Shown here piece by piece: positions 16,469 to 23,805 of a stretch of 64,000 nucleotides of DNA. Source of the DNA: Runella rosea (GTDB taxonomy: Bacteria; Bacteroidota; Bacteroidia; Cytophagales; Spirosomataceae); contig NZ_CP030850.1 of the NCBI RefSeq assembly GCF_003325355.1, positions 5,759,501-5,823,500 of the forward strand, written 5' to 3'. The notes below the pieces were generated by a model, which was not told where the DNA came from, searched no databases, and saw nothing but the letters and a program-made list of their open reading frames with translations. Made by a program: the position numbers and the translations under genes. The first letter of the stretch is position 1; each line of letters opens with the position of its first letter.

Positions 16469-17461
16469 ATGATTGAAACCCGTGCTTATGCCCGTGCAGG
16501 GCTTTTAGGAAACCCCTCTGATGGGTATTATGGCAAAACCATTTCTATTTCGGTTCGCAATTTTGGCGCTTCCATTACGCTGCACGAATCGCCCGAGTTG
16601 GAGATTGAGCCGCAAACGCAGGATTCCAATGTGTTTAAAAATATATACCATTTACGCGATACAATCAGCACTTTGGGCTATCACGGGGGGATTCCGTTGG
16701 TAAAGGCGGCCATCAAGAAATTTGTGGAGTATTGCGAAAGCGAAGCGATTCGACTGCCCAACCAAAATTTTACCATTCGTTACCGAACCACCATTCCGCG
16801 TCAGGTGGGTTTGGCTGGGTCGAGTGCCATTGTGGTAGCTACCTTACGGGCGTTGATGCAGTTTTATAAAGTAGAAATTCCACTTCCCGTATTGCCCACA
16901 TTGGCGTTGAAAGCCGAAGTGGAAGAATTGGGCATTACGGCGGGTTTGCAAGACCGCGTCATTCAATGCTACGAAGGCTGCGTTTACATGGATTTTTCGC
17001 GCGAACTGATTGAAAAACAGGGCTACGGCTACTACGAGCCCATTGATCCGCGCTTGCTGCCAAAACTATACATTGCCTACAAAACAGACCTGAGCAAAGT
17101 TTCGGGAAAAGTGTTAAATAATATTCGCCAACGGTGGGAGCAAGGGGAGCCTCACGTGGTGGGGACGCTGCAAAATATCGCAGGCGTAGCCGAAGAAGGC
17201 CGTGGGGTAATTAAAGCGCAAAACTACGACCGTTTGAACGAACTCGTCAATCAAAACCTGGACTACCGCGCCGAGATTATGACCATCACCGACCGCAACC
17301 GGGCCATGATTGAAACCGCCCGTAATTGCGGAGCTTCGGCTTCTTTTACGGGTTCGGGAGGCTCGATTATTGGGATTTATCGCGACGAAGAAATGCTCAA
17401 TCGGTTGTTTGTAGAACTCAAAAAACAAAACGCCCGCGTCATCAAACCTTTTATTGTTTGA
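16469..17461 (+). CDS. GHMP kinase, glucuronokinase-like
   Basis: A 330-residue small-molecule kinase. The ATG at 16469 gives MIETRAYARAGLLGNPSDGYYGKTISI, close to the N-terminus of plant glucuronokinase, followed by the GHMP ATP loop IPRQVGLAGSSAIVVATLRAL (about residues 110-130) and the C-terminal motif GASASFTGSGGSIIGIY. It should phosphorylate a sugar or sugar acid, most likely glucuronate at C1, on a route to UDP-glucuronate; this substrate is inferred from the N-terminal likeness. No UDP-sugar pyrophosphorylase sits next to it. A short repeat (CGCGACAATA, CGCGACAAAT) lies in its leader. Alternative identities are other GHMP kinases of the heptose or galacturonate groups. Confidence 0.8.
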   Translation: MIETRAYARAGLLGNPSDGYYGKTISISVRNFGASITLHESPELEIEPQTQDSNVFKNIYHLRDTISTLGYHGGIPLVKAAIKKFVEYCESEAIRLPNQNFTIRYRTTIPRQVGLAGSSAIVVATLRALMQFYKVEIPLPVLPTLALKAEVEELGITAGLQDRVIQCYEGCVYMDFSRELIEKQGYGYYEPIDPRLLPKLYIAYKTDLSKVSGKVLNNIRQRWEQGEPHVVGTLQNIAGVAEEGRGVIKAQNYDRLNELVNQNLDYRAEIMTITDRNRAMIETARNCGASASFTGSGGSIIGIYRDEEMLNRLFVELKKQNARVIKPFIV

Positions 17462-17560
17462 GTCGTTAAATAGGTAGGAGTTGTTAGATGCTTTGCGTTT
17501 GGAGGTGATACCACAATGTAATAGTTCTATAACTATTTCCTGACTATATTTTGACTCGCG

Positions 17561-18592
17561 ATGCCGATACTTTCCACCCGAATTTTTGATAATAACTTAC
17601 TGACTCCGTATCGTCAACTGGGAGATGCTGACGCTGATGCCGTCGTGGAACAACTCGCCGCTGACGGTGGTAGAGCGCGGTTGGCTGAATTTATGCGTTT
17701 TTTGGGAACTCCCGACCTTCTCTCTATTGCGGAACAACCCACTTTTGTTCAGTCTTTTTTTGCCTTACACAACCGCCTTCCTGCCTTTGCCGATTTGGCC
17801 AAAATGGACAAGGGAATGGCGTTTTTTTGGAAATATAACGAGCAAATAGCGTTGATATTGGGGTGCTATTCACTGCCTTACTGCTACGCCGCCGCCGACG
17901 GAGCGCAGGTGCTTTGGCTGTCGCAGCGCATCAAAAATGATACCTTCAAGCGTTTGGAAGAAACGGGTGAATTTGTATACGGCATCATGCAAGAACGCGA
18001 TTGGCGCAACGGCCGCAACGGCGTTCGAATTCTTAAAATTCGCCTGATGCACGCCGTCATTCGGTATTTTACCAAACACGCCGAACAATGGAACCCCGAC
18101 TGGGGAGTGCCTATCAATCAGGAAGATATGGCAGGAACGAACCTTGCATTTTCATACATTGTCATCCGGGGGCTTCGCAAGTTGGGAATCACCACCGACG
18201 AAGTCGATGAAGCTCATTTTCTTCACTTTTGGAGCGTGGTAGGGGCATTGTTGGGCGTGCAAGAACCCCTTTTGCCCCTTAATCTACGCGAAGCATTTCA
18301 TTTAGACCGCGCTATTTTTCTCCGACAGTTTAAGGCTTCGGAGGCAGGCATCGGCCTCACCAAAGCGCTGACCAAGGTACTCCAACAACAGGCGCCTCAG
18401 CCCGCCATGCAAAATTTTCCATTGGCGCAGATGCGGTTTTTGTTGGGAAAAGAGGTGGCAGATTTGTTGGCTATCCCACAAGTACCTTTGGAAGAAGGGA
18501 TTATCAAGTTTACGGCACAGGTTCCCATTTTTCAGAAGTTGTTTCGTCAGCCGCGTGCGTCTTCTCCTGTTTTTGAAAAATATGGCCGATAA
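17561..18592 (+). CDS. DUF2236 / MpaB-like oxygenase family protein
   Basis: A 343-residue protein with the DUF2236 (MpaB / latex-clearing oxygenase) pattern: YGIMQERDW about residue 145, RLMHAVIRYFTKHAEQWNP with the conserved Arg and His, and WGVPINQEDMAGTNLAFSY followed by RGLRKLGI. These proteins bind haem b in the cases studied, and one member cleaves polyisoprene, but most bacterial members have no known substrate. No signal peptide was found, so it is probably cytoplasmic or peripheral. It follows the GHMP kinase by 99 bp on the same strand without obvious functional link. Family assignment good, reaction uncertain. Confidence 0.8.
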   Translation: MPILSTRIFDNNLLTPYRQLGDADADAVVEQLAADGGRARLAEFMRFLGTPDLLSIAEQPTFVQSFFALHNRLPAFADLAKMDKGMAFFWKYNEQIALILGCYSLPYCYAAADGAQVLWLSQRIKNDTFKRLEETGEFVYGIMQERDWRNGRNGVRILKIRLMHAVIRYFTKHAEQWNPDWGVPINQEDMAGTNLAFSYIVIRGLRKLGITTDEVDEAHFLHFWSVVGALLGVQEPLLPLNLREAFHLDRAIFLRQFKASEAGIGLTKALTKVLQQQAPQPAMQNFPLAQMRFLLGKEVADLLAIPQVPLEEGIIKFTAQVPIFQKLFRQPRASSPVFEKYGR

Positions 18593-18683
18593 ACAAGCCC
18601 TGATTTTTATGAAATTTGTATTACTTTAGTGGGGAATTTGTTGTTTATACTGCTTTTTTTAGCGTAAGTAAACGTTTAAGGCT

Positions 18684-19508
18684 ATGAAAATCTTCATCAT
18701 TTGTTTAGGGTTCTGTTGGCTCCTGGCAGGAGAGGCCAACGCCTTTTTAGCGGATACCGTGGCCACCACCGTACAGCGTAAAAGCTTTTCTACCCACGAC
18801 GAAGAGGTGACTTTTTACGATAAAAAAAAGCGCTTTGCTACGCTTCGGATTTACGATAAATCAGGTCTGCTGCTTACCGAAACCAATTTCAAGGATTACA
18901 AGGAGGGGATTCGTCAGGGGTTTTCCAAAGGTTTTTATCCCAACGGGGATTTATACTGGATTGCTGATTATAAAAACAACGAGAAGTTTGGGGAGTTCAA
19001 GGTGTATTATCCCGACGGCAGCATCAAGCGCCGCGAATGGTACCGCAACGGGATGCGTAAAGACAAGCATTGCTATGATTTGGACGGAAATGAGGTTGAG
19101 TTTTATGAGTTTTCGGGAGAGCCGATGTTTCGGGGAGGAGAGTATGCCTTGCAGGGGTATCTTCGAAAAAAACTGAAGGATATTTCGCCAACGGCCACGG
19201 AATTTTATTCGTTTGTGTTGCTTGTGCAAGCCGACAGCGTGGCTACGCTCCATACTTTCAAAAATAGTTCTTTTGTAACGCTTCAACAATTGGCGGACAT
19301 CATCAAGGACATGCCCCGTTGGATTCCCGCCCATTTTGACGGAGTACCTTCAGATAGGCTGTATGCCGTCAACTTGATGTTTCGCTCAGGAAATGTGTAC
19401 CTCACCAACTTAGCGACCAACATGGGAAATATGGCACAAACCAAAAAACAAATCCCCACGCCCCCCACTACGCCGCCGCCCTTCCCAACGACGCGGCGGA
19501 GGCAATAA
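18684..19508 (+). CDS. exported MORN-repeat protein with TonB-like C-terminus
   Basis: A 274-residue protein with a signal peptide (MKIFIICLGFCWLLAGEANAF). Residues about 50-140 carry three to four MORN-variant (toxin YwqK-type) repeats of the form 'GxxxxYYPDGSIKxxxxYxNG'. Then comes a region with DMPRWIPAHFDGVPSDRLYAVNLMF, which has the strand order of the end of TonB C-terminal domains (MPxWxPAxxxGxP). The tail is Pro/Thr/Arg-rich. This MORN plus TonB-like architecture is common in exported Bacteroidota proteins of unknown function. The DUF4494 gene is convergent downstream. Confidence 0.78.
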   Translation: MKIFIICLGFCWLLAGEANAFLADTVATTVQRKSFSTHDEEVTFYDKKKRFATLRIYDKSGLLLTETNFKDYKEGIRQGFSKGFYPNGDLYWIADYKNNEKFGEFKVYYPDGSIKRREWYRNGMRKDKHCYDLDGNEVEFYEFSGEPMFRGGEYALQGYLRKKLKDISPTATEFYSFVLLVQADSVATLHTFKNSSFVTLQQLADIIKDMPRWIPAHFDGVPSDRLYAVNLMFRSGNVYLTNLATNMGNMAQTKKQIPTPPTTPPPFPTTRRRQ

Positions 19509-19511
19509 AGA

Positions 19512-19545
19512 AGGGGCACTTCTCAGCGCCCCTTTTCTGTTTTTC
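19512..19545. terminator. probable terminator between convergent genes
   Basis: A 7-bp GC-rich stem (19512-19518 with 19529-19535), ten-base loop and a T-rich tail (TTCTGTTTTT). It lies between the MORN-repeat gene and the convergent DUF4494 gene. Confidence 0.6.
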
Positions 19546-19551
19546 TGATGG

Positions 19552-20064
19552 CTAACCTTGCTGTTCTGCCAGTACTTCTGCTAAGGGGCGGAAGCCAGCG
19601 GGAACTTTCTGCGCGTCGTCTTCGGGAGAGTAGGGATATACTTCCAGAATCGGCGTCAGGTTTACGTCGGTGATTTCGTAAGGAATGAGCATGGTTGCGA
19701 GGCTTTTTTCAATGCGCTCGATGGCTTGCTTAGGGCTGTCGGCATTGACGAGCATAAAACTCACAATTTTCTTCTCTTTAACGTTAGCAGCGCCTTTGCT
19801 GTCGTCGATAGAAACGTAAAACGTTTTGCATTTAAACCATTTTTCGCCGCCTTCATCTTCAAAGTGAAACACATCCGACAGCTTCATGCGGGTGAGGCTG
19901 CTGATTTGAAAGTCGGGGGTATTGTCGGCCACGATGCCGTACAGGCGCGCCTCGGCGTCGGTGTACGAAACTGCATCAACCAAATACGCTTCTGAGATGG
20001 ATTTGAGCGCTCCGTTTTCCTGTTCCTGTTGATATTTAATTTTTCCTAAGTACCAGCTTGGCAT
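19552..20064 (-). CDS. DUF4494 domain protein
   Basis: A 170-residue cytoplasmic protein matching the DUF4494 family of Bacteroidota: MPSWYLGKIKYQQEQENG at the start, then EAYLVDAVSYTDAEARLYG, SSLTRMKLSDVFHFEDEGG, EKWFKCKTFYVSIDDSKG, KEKKIVSFMLVNADSPKQA and the MLIPYEITDVNLTPILEVYPY end. The family is highly conserved but has no known function; phage-like and chromosomal members exist. It is followed by the S41 protease gene on the same strand, 120 bp away in the reading direction reversed, and is probably an independent unit. Confidence 0.85.
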   Translation of the reverse strand: MPSWYLGKIKYQQEQENGALKSISEAYLVDAVSYTDAEARLYGIVADNTPDFQISSLTRMKLSDVFHFEDEGGEKWFKCKTFYVSIDDSKGAANVKEKKIVSFMLVNADSPKQAIERIEKSLATMLIPYEITDVNLTPILEVYPYSPEDDAQKVPAGFRPLAEVLAEQQG

Positions 20065-20184
20065 ATTGTATTAGTTATGATTTGATATGTTGAACCATCC
20101 AACTGTATGGGCAGGCCTAGAGCCTTTTCATACAATCCCCAAATTTTCGTTTTTCAAAACAGGGTTCCAAAGATAATGGAATTT

Positions 20185-23100
20185 CTATTTGAGGTCTTTC
20201 AAAATCTCTTCGATGGCTTTGTCGAGTTGGGGGTCTTTGTCGGTAAGGCGGTCGGTGAAGGTTTGCTTCACGTAAATATCGGGTGCAGTGCCTTCTTTTT
20301 CAATGTTTTTGCCATCTAACGTGTAGCAGCCCCACGCGGGTAGGCGATAAAAAGAGCCATCGACCAGGCCTTTGCCCGAAGTAAAAATAATCCAGCGGTA
20401 GGTTTCTGTGCCAATGATTTTGCCGAGTTTGAGCGCCTTAAAGCCCGTCGCGGTCATTTCGGCGTCAGATAGCGATTGTTCGTTGATTAACAGTACAATC
20501 GGCTTGGCCGCCACGCCAAAATTGGGCTGTGGCGTAAGTGCCCCTTCGCGGTATTTCCACTGCAAATAAGGCTTTTGGGCTAAGAAGTTTAGGACCAAAT
20601 CATGAACATTGCCACCTGTATTGTAGCGTAAATCCAAAATCAAAGCGTCTTTTTTGTACCAATCGCGGGTCATATCTTGCACAAACCTGTCGTATTGTCC
20701 CAAGCCCATGTCTTTCATGTGGACGTACGCAATGCGGTTTTTTGACTTATCGTCCACGTATTTTTGATTCCAATCCATCCATTCGTCATACAGATTTCCC
20801 GAAAGTGAACCTTGCGGATGTACTCGCACAGTGTAAGCTGTATCGACACCCTTGCGGCGAAAACTCAGTTCCAGCTCGGTATCGTTGGAGGGTTTGGTAA
20901 AATAAAAATCGCGGTTTTGAAGCGTATCAACGGCCAGCCCGTTCACGTGCGTCAGCACATCACCGGGCAGGATTTTTTTACCATGTTTGTCGGCGGCGCT
21001 GCGTTTTACCACGCGTTCCACCACGTAAGGACGTTGCGTGTCAAACAGTACGCCCGACTCCATCGTTTGCGATTTGTAAAAAACGTCCTCTTCTTTTCCG
21101 TTTGAATAAAAGCCCAAATGCGACGCGTTCAGTTCGCCGAGCATGTCGTTAAATAGCGTTCTGAAATCTTCGCGTCGGTTGAGAAACGGCAAGAATTTAG
21201 CGTAGCGGTCCCGCAAAACTTTCCAGTCGGCTCCGTGGAAAGTTTCGTTATAAAAATTCTCTTCAACCCCCGCCCACGCCTCGTAGTACATCTGACGAAA
21301 CTCCTCTTCCAAGCTACGACGGAAGGTATGATTGATTTCGATTTCGTCGGCTTTATTGGTTTCGTAGTTGAATTTCTTGATTTTTCCAGAGGTTAAAATG
21401 TAGTATTTGTCGCCTGTCTGAACCAACTCATACTCATCGGCATCGTCGGCTTTTTCGGTTTTGGTTTTCTGAAAAGGCTCATAAACGCTGCGCCAAAGTT
21501 TGTTGTTTCCTTCCTGATGGTCAGATACATAGTACACGTAGGTTTTGGCGTCTTTCTGAATCACGGCAGGCGTACCTTGTTGGCCGTACGACGGTCCCAC
21601 CTGTTCCATGCGCTCCCATATATCCGTCAAATCAATCTCGATGGGTTTCTCCTCTTTTTTGGGTTTTTCCGCTTTGGGCTTGTCGTCTTTTTGGCCTTTT
21701 TTCTTTTTCTTATCGTCAACTTTCTTTTCTGGTTCGGTGTCTTTCTTTTTTTCTTCGGGCTTAAACAACTCCTCAAATTTCTCCAAACGGTACGGGTCAT
21801 CCAGTTTGGTCAGGGCCAGTCTATACACCTTTTGTTTACGCGGCCCAAAAGGATAGTTCGGATTGAGCCTGTCAGACGAAAAATAGATGTATTTGCTATC
21901 GGGCGACCACACCGGTTCGCTTTCAGAAATGCCTGTATTGGTCAAGTTGACGGTTTCATTTTTCTTCAAATGATGCAGAAAAATATCTTTTTCAAAATTG
22001 CGAAAAGCCGTAAACATCACATACTCGCTGTTGGGCGAAAAGCGGGGCGAATCATTGTAAAAACCCCATAATTCATCTTTGACAACGGTTTTACTTTCCT
22101 TCGTTTTGAGGTCAATCGTGCGGACTTCATTGCGGCCGCTGAGGTAGACGCCCAGCGTGCGGTCTTTATTGAGCGAAATTTGGCGATTGGTTTGAGTCTC
22201 GTTGGTGAGTTGGGTAAGCACACCTTTGCCGTCGGCACGCATCGTAAACCAATTTTGATAACCACCGACCGTTTGGCCAATCAACAGGGTCATGGTGTCG
22301 GCGAGCCATTTTACTTCCAGCACCCGCTCGTTGGGGGTGGTTTTGAGTTGCTTCACAAATTTACCTTCTAGGTCGGAAACAAACAGTTCGCCACGGGCGA
22401 CAAAGGCCAGTTTCTTGTTGTCAGGGGCAATGTCAAATGCTGAAATATTGCCATTCACTTTAAAGTCTTGGCCTTTGGAAAGCGTAAAATTGCGGACAAT
22501 GTTGAGCTTGACGGGTGCACTGGTTTTGGTGGCTACGTCGTAAATCCAGGGCTGGTAATCTTTTTCAAACACTACTTTACGGCCGTCGGCGCTTACTTGT
22601 GGGCGTTTGATGGATTCTTTAAAGGACGTCAGAGCCGTTTTTTGACCGTTGAGAAAGGTGTAAAGATTGTACTCACCGTTGGCTTCATCTGAGACAAAAA
22701 AGATATTTGCATTGCGGTCAATGGTGGCCCACATATCCTTGCCCCGATAATCCGTGTATTTTTTGTAAGTGTTGGTTTTGGGGTTGTACGATTGAATGTC
22801 AGGGTTGAAGTCGCCCTTGTAGCCTTTGCGCATAGCTTGGTCGTCGCTTTCCCACGTGTCATTGAAAAACAACTCTCCCGTTGGGCTTTCGGCGATGTTG
22901 TGGGTGCGGTTGAAATAATGTTTGAACAGACGGCGGGGCGTGCCTCCCTTGATTGAAACCGCAAACGTAGTTCCTCCGTTTTGCGGGCCTGACTCAAAAT
23001 AAATGGTTTGTGAATCCCACGACCACGCTTCCACCAAGTCGTAGGTACTGTGATGGGTGAGTTGTTGGATAGTGCCTCCTTGGATGGGCATAAGATAGAC

Positions 23101-23382
23101 GTCGCTGTTGCCGTTTTCGGTACCGCTAAACGCTAGCCATTTGCCGTCGGGTGAAATACGCGGGCGCGATTCGCTGCCCTGCATGGCCGTAATACGGGTG
23201 GTGAGTCCTGTTCCTAAGTCGGTTTTCCAGAGGTCAGATTCATACGCGAAGACCACCGTACTAGCATCAGGGCTGAGGGTGGGATGGGTGGCAAAATGAA
23301 CTTCTGATTGGGCTACAGAAAGCAGAGGGATGAAAGCGTAAATGGCTGCAAAAATGGGTACGCTAAAAAGAGGTTTTAACAT
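20185..23382 (-). CDS. Tricorn-like S41 family protease
   Basis: A 1065-residue exported protease. After a signal peptide (to about residue 24) there is a WD40/PD40-like beta-propeller region (repeats such as SPDASTVVFAYESDLW, SPDGKWLAFSGTENGNSDVY, SPDSKYIYFSSDRLNP) up to about residue 535. A Lys/Glu-rich insert (about 540-580) comes next, then the PDZ-like domain (GKKILPGDVLTHVNGLAVD, about 800) and the S41 catalytic domain with IAYVHMKDMG, ALILDLRYNTGGNVHD and LLINEQSLSDAEM carrying the nucleophilic Ser near residue 970. The order propeller, PDZ, S41 is that of the Tricorn protease, which degrades peptides to short products. It is divergent from the first M14 gene. Confidence 0.9.
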   Translation of the reverse strand: MLKPLFSVPIFAAIYAFIPLLSVAQSEVHFATHPTLSPDASTVVFAYESDLWKTDLGTGLTTRITAMQGSESRPRISPDGKWLAFSGTENGNSDVYLMPIQGGTIQQLTHHSTYDLVEAWSWDSQTIYFESGPQNGGTTFAVSIKGGTPRRLFKHYFNRTHNIAESPTGELFFNDTWESDDQAMRKGYKGDFNPDIQSYNPKTNTYKKYTDYRGKDMWATIDRNANIFFVSDEANGEYNLYTFLNGQKTALTSFKESIKRPQVSADGRKVVFEKDYQPWIYDVATKTSAPVKLNIVRNFTLSKGQDFKVNGNISAFDIAPDNKKLAFVARGELFVSDLEGKFVKQLKTTPNERVLEVKWLADTMTLLIGQTVGGYQNWFTMRADGKGVLTQLTNETQTNRQISLNKDRTLGVYLSGRNEVRTIDLKTKESKTVVKDELWGFYNDSPRFSPNSEYVMFTAFRNFEKDIFLHHLKKNETVNLTNTGISESEPVWSPDSKYIYFSSDRLNPNYPFGPRKQKVYRLALTKLDDPYRLEKFEELFKPEEKKKDTEPEKKVDDKKKKKGQKDDKPKAEKPKKEEKPIEIDLTDIWERMEQVGPSYGQQGTPAVIQKDAKTYVYYVSDHQEGNNKLWRSVYEPFQKTKTEKADDADEYELVQTGDKYYILTSGKIKKFNYETNKADEIEINHTFRRSLEEEFRQMYYEAWAGVEENFYNETFHGADWKVLRDRYAKFLPFLNRREDFRTLFNDMLGELNASHLGFYSNGKEEDVFYKSQTMESGVLFDTQRPYVVERVVKRSAADKHGKKILPGDVLTHVNGLAVDTLQNRDFYFTKPSNDTELELSFRRKGVDTAYTVRVHPQGSLSGNLYDEWMDWNQKYVDDKSKNRIAYVHMKDMGLGQYDRFVQDMTRDWYKKDALILDLRYNTGGNVHDLVLNFLAQKPYLQWKYREGALTPQPNFGVAAKPIVLLINEQSLSDAEMTATGFKALKLGKIIGTETYRWIIFTSGKGLVDGSFYRLPAWGCYTLDGKNIEKEGTAPDIYVKQTFTDRLTDKDPQLDKAIEEILKDLK

Positions 23383-23805
23383 GGCTTAGTAAGTGATTAT
23401 TACGTGAAAGGGTTGTTTTGCCAAAAATAGGGAATTAATGCGTAATCGCTTTCCAGTTTTGGAATGCAATTTATGCCAGTTCGTCGCATCTTGGTGGTTC
23501 GGAGCCCTTATAGTTGGACAATGATTTTACTTTTGATGAACGACAAACCAAATAGTACAAAACAAAGCTGTAGTTGAGCAGTCTTTTTGGGGCAAATAAA
23601 ATGAAAAATAGGTCAAATGTGCAGAAAATAGAGGTTTTATTAGAATTTAATAATTGTATTATTTAAACAATTTGTTCTGTTATATTGTGCGTAAATCAAC
23701 ATATATAAAATTAAATTTTGTCGAAACTTGATATAAAAACTATATAGTGCCATCTTTAAAATTCTTTCCTTCCTCGTTTCTAAAATCGTCTTAACCTAAC
23801 CTGAT
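23383..23805. other. AT-rich divergent intergenic region between S41 and M14 genes
   Basis: About 420 bases with no gene seen. It must hold the promoters for both divergent protease genes. A 10-bp palindrome (ACTATATAGT) lies at about 23740, about 65 bases upstream of the M14 start, but a clear TAnnTTTG element was not found. Confidence 0.5.

Noticed and set aside
21517-22071. Phe/Leu-rich plus-strand frame inside the S41 protease gene
   Set aside because: It is the complement of the Lys/Glu-rich insert, which gives false membrane-like sequence.
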